Assembly (NCBI GenBank): GCA_015478825.1
Contig: JADMKN010000036.1
Coordinates: forward strand, 1 to 39,742
Source: Patulibacter sp.
GTDB lineage: Bacteria; Actinomycetota; Thermoleophilia; Solirubrobacterales; Solirubrobacteraceae
Reading direction: 5' to 3'
DNA: 39,742 nucleotides
Part shown: positions 19,554 to 27,031 of the stretch, piece after piece
How positions within the stretch are numbered: position 1 is the first letter of the stretch
Layout: each line of letters opens with the position of its first letter
Notes under the pieces: generated by a model
Databases searched by the model: none
Seen by the model: only the letters and a program-made list of their open reading frames with translations
What the model was told of the DNA's origin: nothing
Made by a program: the position numbers and the translations under genes

Positions 19554-20066
19554 GTGAGCGCCGAACCGCCCGACGGGACCGCGACCCGCCTGCGCCCGCC
19601 GCAGCACCGGGTCGAGCGTCGGGCGATCGGCTGGTGGATGCTGCAGGCCCTCGTCGTGCCCGGCCTGCCGCTGGTCGGCGCGATCGTGGCCTACGCCCTG
19701 TGGGAGTCGGCCCGGCCGTGGCTGATTGTCCCGCTGGTGCTCGCCGCGGTCGCCACCGTCGTCGCGATCGTGGTCGAGCCGCTGTGGCGGTACCGCGTGC
19801 ACCGCTGGGAGACGACCGACGAGGCGGTCTACGCGCTGACCGGCTGGCTGGTGCGCGAGTGGCGGGTCGCGCCGCTGTCGCGGGTCCAGACCGTCGACGC
19901 GATCCAGGGGCCGGTCGAGCAGCTCCTGAAGCTCTCGACGCTGCGGGTCACCACGGCGTCGTCGAGCGGCGCGATCGAGATCGGCGGCCTGGACAAGCAG
20001 ACGGCGGACCGCGTGGCGGCGGAGCTCACCCGGGTCGCGCAGCGGACGCCGGGCGACGCGACGTGA
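19554..20066 (+). CDS. PH domain-containing membrane protein (YdbS-like)
   Basis: A 170-residue protein. It has two hydrophobic helices near residues 30-75, then a bacterial PH (bPH2) domain: RYRVHRWETTDEAVYALTGWLVREWRVAPLSRVQTVDAIQGPVEQLLKLSTLRVTTAS, with the family-typical RVQ..D...GP.....GL..L.V.TAS pattern. The GTG start is 3 nt after the DedA stop. The TGA overlaps the GTG of the next, larger PH protein, the usual ydbS-ydbT order. Function in the family is not settled; a role at the cell envelope is likely. Confidence 0.9.
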   Translation: MSAEPPDGTATRLRPPQHRVERRAIGWWMLQALVVPGLPLVGAIVAYALWESARPWLIVPLVLAAVATVVAIVVEPLWRYRVHRWETTDEAVYALTGWLVREWRVAPLSRVQTVDAIQGPVEQLLKLSTLRVTTASSSGAIEIGGLDKQTADRVAAELTRVAQRTPGDAT

Positions 20067-21748
20067 GCGAGGGGGACCGGACGACGCATCCCGCGGGAGA
20101 GCGGTTCTTCCGGCCCGCGCCGGCGCCGCCGCTCCCCGAGGAGCCGGCGGACCGCTGGAAGCGGCTGAGCTCCCGGGTCGTCTGGGTCGATCTGGTCCAG
20201 GTCGTCGTCGCCCTGCTGCCCGCGGGGATCGCGTTCGCGATCGGGATCGATCCCGAGGGTGGCGGGCTGTGGCCCCTGCTCGGCATCGCGGTCTTCGGCG
20301 TCCTCGGCGCCGTCATCGACGCGACCCGCTGGCTGTTCACCCGCTACCGCGTGACCGAGACCCACGTCGAGCTGCGCACCGGCGTGCTGTTCCGCGTTCA
20401 CCGCTCGATCCAGCGCGACCGGATTCGTAGCGTCGACGCCGAGGCCAAGCTGCGGCACCGGCTGGCGGCGCTGCGGGTCCTGGAGATCGGTGCCGGTCAG
20501 CAGTCGGCCGCCCGCGAGTCGGCGCTCAAGCTCGACGCGCTCGGTCGCGCCGACGCCTACGCGCTGCGGCACGAGCTACTCGACCCGGACGCGCGGGCCG
20601 CGGCGGAGGACGCGATCGGTGAGGACGCGGACGATGTCGAGGGGCGGGTCGCCGCTCCCGATACGGCCGGCAGCCGGGAACCGCTCGCCGACGCAGAGCC
20701 GGACGCGGACGAACAGCCGATCGCGGTCTTCTGGCGGTTCGACCCTCGCTGGGTCGTCTTCCACGTGCTCAGCGTCTGGTCCTACGTCGTCGTGCTCGGC
20801 ATCGGCTGGGGCGCGAACTTCTTCCTCGGGACCTTCGGGATCGACCTCGTCGAGGTCGTCTCCGGGCTGCTCGACTGGGACGCGATCGGCACGGCGGGGA
20901 CGGTGGCGATCGGCTTCGTCGCGGCGACGATCGGCGGGATGCTCGCGCTGGCGGTCGCCTTCTTCACCGAGTACTGGGGCTACGAGCTGGCGCGGGTCCG
21001 CGGTAGGACGACCACCGATCCCGAAGCAGGTTCCAAGGAGGGCACCCTGCTGCGCACCCGCCGCGGCCTGTTCACCACCCGCGAGGTCAACCGGGCCGAG
21101 CACCGGATCCGCGGCGTCCGGCTGTCCGAACCGCTGCTCTGGCGCTGGATCGGCGCGACCGACACCACGGTGATCACGACGGGACTCAGCCTGTGGGCGA
21201 TCGACCAGCCGACGGCGATCCTGCCACGGGGGCCGATCGCGGTCCACCGGAGGATCGCCGCCGAGGTGCTCGACCCCGACCACGCGCCGCTCGCGGCGGA
21301 CCTGGCGACGCACCCCCGTGCGGCGCTGCGTCGACGGTTGTGGTGGGCGACGCTGCTGACCCTCACGGTCGCGGCGATCCTGGTCTGGTTGCTCGTGACC
21401 GACGTGGTCCCGGCGGTCGCGCTGGCCGGACTCGCGATCCTCTGGCCGCTGGCGCTCGTCGGCGGGCTGGTCGCCTACCGCGCGCTCGGCCACGCGATCG
21501 TCGGCCCGTACCTGGTAGCCCGCTCGGGGCTGACGAGCCGGGCGACGACGGTGCTGCGGCGGGACGCGGTCAGCACGATCGTGGTGCGCGAGTCGCTGTT
21601 CCAGCGGCGGCTCGGCCTGCGGACCGTGGCGACGATGACCGCGGCGGGGGCCGGCAGGTACCAGGTGCCCGACCTGACCCGCGACGACGCGCTGCGTTTC
21701 GCCGCGGATGCCGCGCCGGGCCTGCTCGACCCGTTCCTGGAGATGTGA
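20063..21748 (+). CDS. PH domain-containing membrane protein (YdbT-like, multiple bPH2 domains)
   Basis: A 561-residue protein starting at a GTG that overlaps the YdbS-like stop. Three bPH2 units can be traced: about residues 85-165 (YRVTETHVELRTGVLFRVHRSIQRDRIRSVDAEAKLRHRLAALRVLEIGAG), about 310-400 (EGTLLRTRRGLFTTREVNRAEHRIRGVRLSEPLLWRWIG), and about 475-550 (YLVARSGLTSRATTVLRRDAVSTIVVRESLFQRRLGLRTVATMTAAG). Pairs of transmembrane helices separate them. The repeated 'helix pair plus PH' architecture matches YdbT. An acidic linker (DADEQPIAVF) sits near residues 180-220. Its partner is the preceding gene. The candidate small RNA copy B begins 10 nt after the stop. Confidence 0.9.
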   Translation: MSEGDRTTHPAGERFFRPAPAPPLPEEPADRWKRLSSRVVWVDLVQVVVALLPAGIAFAIGIDPEGGGLWPLLGIAVFGVLGAVIDATRWLFTRYRVTETHVELRTGVLFRVHRSIQRDRIRSVDAEAKLRHRLAALRVLEIGAGQQSAARESALKLDALGRADAYALRHELLDPDARAAAEDAIGEDADDVEGRVAAPDTAGSREPLADAEPDADEQPIAVFWRFDPRWVVFHVLSVWSYVVVLGIGWGANFFLGTFGIDLVEVVSGLLDWDAIGTAGTVAIGFVAATIGGMLALAVAFFTEYWGYELARVRGRTTTDPEAGSKEGTLLRTRRGLFTTREVNRAEHRIRGVRLSEPLLWRWIGATDTTVITTGLSLWAIDQPTAILPRGPIAVHRRIAAEVLDPDHAPLAADLATHPRAALRRRLWWATLLTLTVAAILVWLLVTDVVPAVALAGLAILWPLALVGGLVAYRALGHAIVGPYLVARSGLTSRATTVLRRDAVSTIVVRESLFQRRLGLRTVATMTAAGAGRYQVPDLTRDDALRFAADAAPGLLDPFLEM

Positions 21749-21757
21749 ACGTCGGGA

Positions 21758-21870
21758 GTGCGCAGGCTCACAAACGGGTCCGCGACGCCGCCCTAATCTC
21801 GTTGGTGCATCTCTTCTCTCTCCCTGATGCTCGACGCGCCCCGGCCTCTGGTCGGGGCGCTCGTCGTTTC
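21758..21870 (+). ncRNA. Candidate small RNA unit, copy B
   Basis: The second copy of the unit described at 16526-16637. It has GTGCGC, CTCAC and ACGGG, then TAATCT (21794-21799) at the same spacing. GCATC/GATGC pair (21807-21811 with 21826-21830) around a 14-nt pyrimidine loop UCUUCUCUCUCCCU. The terminator stem GCGCCCCGGCC/GGTCGGGGCGC has the same TCT loop and a TCGTCGTTTC tail. The loop is 2 nt longer than copy A and the linker is 2 nt shorter, so both hairpins are kept despite length changes. It ends 78 nt before the collagen-like gene. Confidence 0.55.
21836..21870 (+). terminator. Rho-independent terminator of copy B
   Basis: An 11-bp stem with one imperfect pair (21836-21846 with 21850-21860) and loop TCT is followed by TCGTCGTTTC. 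It matches the copy A terminator closely. Confidence 0.78.
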
Positions 21871-21933
21871 GGAGGTCGGTGGGCACCGTGGGCCGAGGGA
21901 CGCAGATCCATGGCCCAGACAAGCTTCGTGCTC

Positions 21934-21939
21934 TAGCCT
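21934..21939 (+). promoter_or_regulatory. -10 box TAGCCT of the collagen-like gene
   Basis: TAGCCT ends 9 nt before ATG 21949 and no Shine-Dalgarno separates them, which suggests a leaderless or near-leaderless transcript starting after the copy B terminator. Confidence 0.4.
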
Positions 21940-21948
21940 TATGCGGCT

Positions 21949-23613
21949 ATGAGTACTCGCCTCCTGTCTCCTCCGCGGGCGGTGCCGCTGCTCGCGGTCG
22001 CCGTTCTGCTGGCCGCGCTCGCGCTGATCACGCCTCCTCCCGCCGCCGCGGCGGAGCGTCCATCCCGGCTCTACGCCTGCGTGACGCAGGCCTACAAGAC
22101 GCTCAACCTCAGCACGAAGCGGGCCCGCTGCCCGCGCGGCGAGCGCAAGATCTCGTGGAGCGCGGGCGGGGAGCGTGGCAAACGGGGCCCGCGCGGCGCC
22201 CGCGGACTCCAGGGCGTGACCGGATCCGCCGGGGCGCCGGGTGCCGTCGGTGTCACGGGCGCCACCGGGGCCGTCGGTGCGACCGGCGCCCAGGGCGCCC
22301 CGGGCGAACGGGGCTCCGCCGGCCCGTCCGGTCCCGCCGGCGCGCAGGGCCCCGTCGGTCCGGCCGGTTCGCCCGACACCCCCGACGACGTCCTCGCCAA
22401 GCTGCTCCAGGTCGACGGTCCCGGTTCGGGCCTCGACAGCGAGTACTTCGGTGGCCTGGCCGTCGACGTCTTCCAGAAGCGGGTCACCGGGACCTGCGCG
22501 GCGGGCAGCGCAATCCGCGAGGTCGCCGAGGACGGCACCGTCGAATGCCAGTCGACCGCGGTCGAGGTGCCGCTGGCGTTGACCGTCCCGGCGGACGAGC
22601 CGCAGCACAACGCCCTGAACATCGAGCTCCCCAACACCTCGGGAAGCCGGGGCGTCAACGTCCAGCACAACGGCGTCGGCCCGGGGGTCTTCGCCAACAC
22701 GATCGGGGGGAACTCGATCTGGGGCATCACCGGGTCGATCTCGTCGGCCGCCGTGATCGGCGACTCGAGCAGCGGCGAGGCCGTCGTCGCCCGCCAGAAC
22801 GGCGCGATCTGCGAGCAGAACATCGGCAAGTGCAACGGGATCGGTGCGCTCGTCGGGCGGCACGACGGCCAGGGCGGCTACGGCGTGCGCGGCTTCGTGA
22901 CGGACCCGAACGGGGCGATCGGCGTGCTCGGCCAGGCCGGCATCAGCGGCGGTACGGGCACGGGCGTCCGCGGCGAGAACGTCAACGCCGCGAACGCCGG
23001 CAACGCCGTCGAGGGCGTTACCAACGGGCAGGGGGCCGGGATCTTCGGGCAGGGACCGAACCTGGCGGGCCTGTTCAACGGCGACGTCCAGATCAACGGC
23101 GACCTGACCGTCACCGGCACCACCAACGGCTTCACGGTCGACGATCCCCGGTCGCCGACGACCCAGTCACTGACCCACACGCCGGTCCAGACCGACGAGC
23201 TGACGGTCGAGTACTCCGGCAACGTGACCACCGACGCCGAGGGGCGCGCAACGGTGCACCTGCCGGACTACGCGACGACGCTCGGCACGGACTGGCGCTA
23301 CCAGCTCACGCCGATCGGCCGGTTCGGTCAAGTGATCGTCGAGCGCGAGGTCGACGCGGCCGGCAGCTTCGTCGTGCGCAGCGAGACGGGCGACACCAAG
23401 GTCTCGTGGGCGGTGACCGGCGTGCGGCACGACCCCGAGGCGACGAGCAGCGCGCTGCAGGTCGAGACGCAGAAGACCGGGGCCGACCGCGGACGCTACG
23501 CCGATCCGTCGCACTACGGCGCCCCGGCCACGCGCTCGCTCGCGCGCCGCGTGGCGCCGACCACCGAGCAGCCGGGCGCGGCTTCGCGTCCGAAGCTGGC
23601 GTCGGAGCGGTAG
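21949..23613 (+). CDS. Secreted collagen-like protein with C-terminal beta-repeat region
   Basis: A 554-residue exported protein. The signal peptide is residues 1-35 (cleaves near AAA-E). A short head carries two cysteines and the phrase ERKISW (residues 38-70). Twenty-three uninterrupted Gly-X-Y triplets run from residue 74 to 142; charged at the start (GERGKRGPRGARG), then rich in GAT/GAP/GPA. After a linker, a Cys-flanked block (CAAGSAIREVAEDGTVEC, about 184-201) and a long Gly/Asn-rich beta-repeat region (about 225-385) resemble tail-fibre or beta-helix sequence. The C-terminus (about 400-510) is beta-rich. Collagen-like proteins of this head type are frequent in Thermoleophilia. The likely role is in surface structure or adhesion. 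Confidence 0.88.
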   Translation: MSTRLLSPPRAVPLLAVAVLLAALALITPPPAAAAERPSRLYACVTQAYKTLNLSTKRARCPRGERKISWSAGGERGKRGPRGARGLQGVTGSAGAPGAVGVTGATGAVGATGAQGAPGERGSAGPSGPAGAQGPVGPAGSPDTPDDVLAKLLQVDGPGSGLDSEYFGGLAVDVFQKRVTGTCAAGSAIREVAEDGTVECQSTAVEVPLALTVPADEPQHNALNIELPNTSGSRGVNVQHNGVGPGVFANTIGGNSIWGITGSISSAAVIGDSSSGEAVVARQNGAICEQNIGKCNGIGALVGRHDGQGGYGVRGFVTDPNGAIGVLGQAGISGGTGTGVRGENVNAANAGNAVEGVTNGQGAGIFGQGPNLAGLFNGDVQINGDLTVTGTTNGFTVDDPRSPTTQSLTHTPVQTDELTVEYSGNVTTDAEGRATVHLPDYATTLGTDWRYQLTPIGRFGQVIVEREVDAAGSFVVRSETGDTKVSWAVTGVRHDPEATSSALQVETQKTGADRGRYADPSHYGAPATRSLARRVAPTTEQPGAASRPKLASER

Positions 23614-23629
23614 ACCGGGCCGACCGAGC

Positions 23630-23674
23630 CACGCGCTGCACGGTCGCCCGGTCGGGCTGGCGGTGCAGCGCGTG
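23630..23674 (+). terminator. 12-bp stem hairpin after the collagen-like gene
   Basis: CACGCGCTGCAC (23630-23641) pairs perfectly with GTGCAGCGCGTG (23663-23674) over a 21-nt loop, 17 nt after the stop. There is no U-tract. It is the probable transcription end. Confidence 0.6.
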
Positions 23675-23757
23675 ACGCGGTAGCCGCGCTCGACGCCGCA
23701 CGGCCGACCCACGACCTTCCCCGCGCAGCGCCTGACCCGATATCCACGCGGCACGGC
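23638..23757. repeat. Two imperfect 60-bp tandem repeats in a 357-bp gap (23614-23970)
   Basis: Units start at 23638 and 23698. On the minus strand each reads as a 20-residue segment with the pattern RGYRVxRC...GRPC, so the repeat keeps codon phase. No credible start or stop defines a gene there: the frame runs on far beneath the collagen-like gene. It may be a remnant of a cysteine-repeat protein. The rest of the gap (23758-23970) shows nothing convincing. Confidence 0.5.
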
Positions 23758-23970
23758 CGGAACCGCCGCTGCAAACCGTGCGTGACGCGGGGGACATCCC
23801 GAGGGTGCTTCGGGGTGATCCCCCATGGTCCGGGCCGCCCCGGCGACCGACACTGGGACCATGCTGCCGATCCCCGGGTACTTCCGCCGACCGATCTCGC
23901 CGGCCGAGCGTCGCCGCGCGATCCTCGTCCTGCTGGGAGGTGACCTGATCGATCAGCGGCCGTCGCGCGA

Positions 23971-24666
23971 TCAGCCCTCCGACGACTCCGCGTCGAGGGT
24001 GTCGGGTCGGCCGCTGAGACCGGCCACCGCGGTGACGATCTCGTCCGGACCGCCGACGACCTCGAAGGTCCGGCCGACCGTCGACGGGTCGTCGAGCACC
24101 GCCAGCAGCGTCGCGGCGACGTCCTCGCGGGGGATCGCGCCGCGCTCGACGTGCCGGGCGGCGTGGATCCGCCCGTGTCCCGGCTCGTCGGTGAGCATCC
24201 CCGGACGCACGATCGTGTAGTGCAGGCCGCTGGCCCGGACGTCCGCATCGGCCTGGGCCTTGGCCTGCAGGTACACGCTCATCGGGTCCGCGTCGTCGGT
24301 CGGCGGATCGTCGGTGCCGATCGACGAGACGACGACGAGCCGGTCGACGCCGGCGTGCCGGCAGGCGTCGATCGCCTTGACCACGCCGCCGTGGTCGACC
24401 GACCACTTGCGCTCGGCGGGCTGTCCGGGCCCGGAGCCGGCGGCGAAGACGACCGCGCTCGCGTCGCGCAGGGCGCCCGCCAACGACTGGCCGGTCGTCT
24501 CGGGGTCCTCGATGTCGGCCAGGACCGGCTCGATGCCGTCGGCGCGCAGCTCGTCCGCCTGGTCCGGGTTGCGGATCACCCCGCGGGCGACATCGCCGCG
24601 GGCCGCGAGCAGCGCTCCCAGCTTGCGGGCGATCTGCCCGTGTCCTCCGACGATCACGATCTCCAT
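23971..24666 (-). CDS. Atypical SDR, NAD(P)H-binding (NmrA/SDR_a5-like)
   Basis: A 231-residue Rossmann protein. The nucleotide loop is GGHGQIARKLGALL (residues 7-20), followed by RGVIRNPDQADELRADGIEPVLADIED, VVFAAGSGPG and the region DHGGVVKAIDACRHAGVDRLVVVSSIG. YLQAKAQADADVRASGLHYTIVRPG provides the YxxxK-like motif and the RPG signature of atypical SDRs. These commonly act as NAD(P)-dependent epimerase/reductase-like or redox-sensing proteins. It is a single gene, with a -10-like TAGCGT 7 nt before its ATG and the minus-strand AlkD-like gene upstream. Confidence 0.87.
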   Translation of the reverse strand: MEIVIVGGHGQIARKLGALLAARGDVARGVIRNPDQADELRADGIEPVLADIEDPETTGQSLAGALRDASAVVFAAGSGPGQPAERKWSVDHGGVVKAIDACRHAGVDRLVVVSSIGTDDPPTDDADPMSVYLQAKAQADADVRASGLHYTIVRPGMLTDEPGHGRIHAARHVERGAIPREDVAATLLAVLDDPSTVGRTFEVVGGPDEIVTAVAGLSGRPDTLDAESSEG

Positions 24667-24673
24667 GCGTTCG

Positions 24674-24679
24674 ACGCTA
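24674..24679 (-). promoter_or_regulatory. -10 box TAGCGT, leaderless start of the SDR gene
   Basis: On the minus strand TAGCGT is followed by 7 nt and then ATG 24666. No Shine-Dalgarno fits between them. Confidence 0.45.
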
Positions 24680-24747
24680 ACGAACCGGTCTTCCCGGCCA
24701 GTGAGGCGCCGTCCTCAGCTCACGCAGGACCGGAAGGTCGCGCGCCG

Positions 24748-24765
24748 AGCCCGCGTACGCGGGCT
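24748..24765. terminator. 18-bp palindrome downstream of the AlkD-like gene
   Basis: AGCCCGCGTACGCGGGCT is fully self-complementary and lies 6 nt after the minus-strand stop at 24772. It is a plausible terminator without U-tract. Confidence 0.5.
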
Positions 24766-24771
24766 GAGCAC

Positions 24772-25497
24772 TCATGCGCGCCGCGCGCGTAGCGCCGCCC
24801 GCTCCTGCTCGGGCAGCTTCGCGCTGGCGTAGCGCAGCGTCACCGCCGGCATCGTCGCGGCGTGCTCACGGAGGAACGCGGTCAGGCGGTCCTCGTCGAC
24901 CAGGCCGATCTCGCGCAGCGCCACGCCGACCGAGGTGTTGACGAGCTTCTCGGGATCGTGGAGCAATCGCTCGGCCAGCGCGAGCGCGTCCTCGACGTCG
25001 CCCTGGCGGATCATCCAGAACGCCGCGGTGATCGCGGTCCGGCGCTCCCAGGCGTTCGACGACGCCGCCAGCGCGAACAGCGGGTCCCGGGGCTTGTCGA
25101 GCAGGTACCAGCCGACGACCCGAGGCGCCGCGCGGTCGACGAAGTCCCAGGCGTCGATCCGGTCGTGACGACCCAGGTACAGGTCGTACAGCTCGCGCCG
25201 CTCGTCGTCGGTGATCGTTCGGCGGCGGGCCCGGAAGTCGAGGATGCTGACCGCCCCCATCCGGGCCTCGTAGTACGGGCTGTCGAGCAGGCGCTCGACC
25301 TCGTCCAGGGGCATCGCCGTGAACGCCTTGGCGGTGTCGAAGAGCTGCCGCATCCGCACCCCCAGCACCTTCGATCCCGTGTCGGTCGAGAACCGCCGCT
25401 CGATCTTGCGGCGCTCGTCGTCGGACCGCAGCGGCTCGAGGGCGGCGAGGTACGCGTCGGCGGTGAGCTGGTCGTCGGAGGACTTCGCGGCGGCCAT
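24772..25497 (-). CDS. DNA alkylation repair protein (AlkD-like HEAT-repeat glycosylase)
   Basis: A 241-residue all-helical protein. The core matches the AlkD family: MPLDEVERLLDSPYYEARMGAVSIL, then DLYLGRHDRIDAWDFVDRAAPRVVGWYLLDKPRDPLFALAASSNAWERRTAITAAFWMIRQGD, then HDPEKLVNTSVGVALREIG. WDFVD with the NAWERR and VNTSVG.ALRE blocks is the family signature of the concave DNA-binding surface. Some members excise bulky or positively charged alkyl bases; others only bind DNA. The ATG at 25497 follows TACCGT by 6 nt. Whether it is catalytically active cannot be judged from sequence alone. Confidence 0.88.
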   Translation of the reverse strand: MAAAKSSDDQLTADAYLAALEPLRSDDERRKIERRFSTDTGSKVLGVRMRQLFDTAKAFTAMPLDEVERLLDSPYYEARMGAVSILDFRARRRTITDDERRELYDLYLGRHDRIDAWDFVDRAAPRVVGWYLLDKPRDPLFALAASSNAWERRTAITAAFWMIRQGDVEDALALAERLLHDPEKLVNTSVGVALREIGLVDEDRLTAFLREHAATMPAVTLRYASAKLPEQERAALRARRA

Positions 25498-25503
25498 GGG
25501 CAG

Positions 25504-25509
25504 ACGGTA
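25504..25509 (-). promoter_or_regulatory. -10 box TACCGT, leaderless start of the AlkD-like gene
   Basis: The minus-strand hexamer TACCGT ends 6 nt before ATG 25497. There is no Shine-Dalgarno in the spacer. Confidence 0.35.
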
Positions 25510-25583
25510 CCGCGTGCCCGCTCGGGGGTCCGCCGGTGCTTCTCGGGACGGATCCTCGTCACGCAAGGCCCGCCTCGGCTCCG

Positions 25584-26348
25584 CTACCCGTCGCCGAGCG
25601 CCTTGCGTCGCATCGACCACATCTGGGCCGAGCGCTCCATCTCGAGCGCGGCGGCCCAGGGCATCGCGGGCGGGCCGAGCTCGGTGCGCAGCGACTTCGC
25701 GGTGCGGCGGGCGAGCGCGGGGTCGGCGGCGGGCACCGCGGCCAGGGCCATCGCGCGGTCGTCGACCTCGGCCGCGTCGACCGCCGCGTAGGCCAGCCCG
25801 GCCTCGACGGCCTGCTTGCCGGTCAGCCGCTCGCCGAACAGCATCAGCGCCGCGGCGGTCTCGCGCGATCCGGTGCGGCCGAGCAGCGCGGCGTGGCCAC
25901 CGCCCGCGTGCAGGCCGATCGGCAGGAACCCCGACAGCAGCTTGGCGTCCCGGGCGACGACGCGCAGGTCGGTCGCGAACATCAGGTTGAGACCCGCGCC
26001 GACCGCGCCGCCCCGGACGGCGGCGATCGTCGGCGCCTCGAGCCGGCCGACCCGGTGGAACGCCTCGTAGATCGTCCCCAGCGCCTCGAACTGGTCGGGG
26101 TGCGCGGGGTCGGCGCCGGCGGCGGCCAGCGTCGATCGCTCGCCGCCGGCGCAGAAGTAGTCGCCCTCTCCCCGGACGACGACCGCGCCGACCGTCGGAT
26201 CCGCGTCGATCTCGTCGCAGGCGGCGACGATCCGCTCGGCCATCGCGACGGTCAGGGCGTTGCGGCGGGCCGGAGCGTCGAGCGTCAGGACGGCGATCGC
26301 GTCGTCGCGGTCGAGGCGGACGTCCGAGGAGGGCGTGGGGTCGGGCAT
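25584..26348 (-). CDS. Enoyl-CoA hydratase/isomerase family protein (second copy)
   Basis: A 254-residue crotonase-fold protein. The oxyanion-hole block reads GEGDYFCAGGERSTLAAAG, and the second reads VRGGAVGAGLNLMFATDLRVVARDAKLLSGFLPIGLHAGGGHAALLGR. The canonical catalytic Glu positions (near 'GLPE/PEV' in hydratases) are replaced here by a SGFLPIGLHAGGG stretch. The reaction may therefore not be the classical hydration, and an isomerase or other crotonase activity is possible. It is not obviously derived from the copy at 8922-9695. ATG 26348 was chosen over an upstream ATG that lies in the divergent promoter region. Confidence 0.9.
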   Translation of the reverse strand: MPDPTPSSDVRLDRDDAIAVLTLDAPARRNALTVAMAERIVAACDEIDADPTVGAVVVRGEGDYFCAGGERSTLAAAGADPAHPDQFEALGTIYEAFHRVGRLEAPTIAAVRGGAVGAGLNLMFATDLRVVARDAKLLSGFLPIGLHAGGGHAALLGRTGSRETAAALMLFGERLTGKQAVEAGLAYAAVDAAEVDDRAMALAAVPAADPALARRTAKSLRTELGPPAMPWAAALEMERSAQMWSMRRKALGDG

Positions 26349-26408
26349 CGTCGTCTGGCTTTCGGTGGGGTGGGACGGACACCGCGCAGCATGACGGAGC
26401 GGCCGTCG

Positions 26409-26414
26409 TAGGAT
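26409..26414 (+). promoter_or_regulatory. -10 box TAGGAT, leaderless start of the acetyltransferase gene
   Basis: TAGGAT ends 7 nt before ATG 26422. No Shine-Dalgarno is present. The same arrangement occurs before the DUF1330 gene at 29580. Confidence 0.5.
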
Positions 26415-26421
26415 CGACCCC

Positions 26422-27012
26422 ATGGCCACGGACCACTTCCCCGGCGATCCGCGCTCGAACTGGGAGCGGATGCTCGCCGGTGACCTCTACTGCGCGGACG
26501 ACCCGGAGTTCGCGCCGCGGCTGGCGCAGGCGTCGCGACTGGCCGACCGGTATCACCGCCAGACGATGGCGGGGGACGTCGACGATGCGCACGAGACCCT
26601 CGTCGCGCTCCTCGGCGCGGTCGGCGACGACGTGACGATCCGGTCGCCGCTGTTCGTCGACCTCGGCGAGCGGATCAGCGTCGGTCCGCGGACCTTCGTG
26701 AACTGCGGCCTGACGGCGCTCGACATCGCCCCGATCACGATCGGCGCCGACTGCCAGATCGGACCCGGCGTCCAGCTCCTCACGCCGACCCACCCGATCG
26801 ATCCCCAGCAGCGACGCGACAAGCTCGAGTCCGCCGAGCCGATCGCGATCGGCGACAACGTCTGGCTCGGCGGCGGCGTGATCGTCTGTCCCGGCGTGAC
26901 GATCGGCAGCAACAGCGTGATCGGCGCCGGCTCGGTCGTCACCCGTGACATCCCCGCCGACGTCGTCGCGGTCGGCAATCCCGCACGGGTGGTGCGCCCG
27001 GTGGACGCCTAG
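26422..27012 (+). CDS. Sugar O-acetyltransferase, maltose acetyltransferase/NodL type (hexapeptide repeat)
   Basis: A 196-residue acetyl-CoA-dependent acyltransferase. The N-terminal Mac domain (residues 10-60) reads WERMLAGDLYCADDPEFAPRLAQASRLADRYH. The left-handed beta-helix follows, with hexapeptide turns (SPLFVDLGERISVGPRTFVNCGLTALDIAPITIGADCQIGPGVQLLTPTHPIDP) and the catalytic His in TPTHP. The coil GDNVWLGGGVIVCPGVTIGSNSVIGAGSVVTRDIPADVVAVGNPARVVR is the standard end. Length and domain order are those of Maa/NodL. It acetylates a sugar or oligosaccharide hydroxyl; the acceptor is unknown. Confidence 0.93.
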   Translation: MATDHFPGDPRSNWERMLAGDLYCADDPEFAPRLAQASRLADRYHRQTMAGDVDDAHETLVALLGAVGDDVTIRSPLFVDLGERISVGPRTFVNCGLTALDIAPITIGADCQIGPGVQLLTPTHPIDPQQRRDKLESAEPIAIGDNVWLGGGVIVCPGVTIGSNSVIGAGSVVTRDIPADVVAVGNPARVVRPVDA

Positions 27013-27031
27013 CGCCACGATCGGGTCGAGT

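Noticed and set aside
16604-21870. Reading copies A and B as tRNA or 6C RNA genes
   Set aside because: No cloverleaf can be formed, and the loops are mixed C/U rather than runs of six cytosines.
23167-23862. Minus-strand gene with cysteine repeats behind the collagen-like gene
   Set aside because: There is no convincing start or ribosome site, and the frame continues 446 bp under the collagen-like gene before a stop. Only the 60-bp repeat is reported.
23825-24220. Plus-strand 131-codon frame starting before the SDR gene
   Set aside because: It overlaps the SDR coding region antisense for most of its length and has no family features. A short real peptide at its start cannot be excluded.
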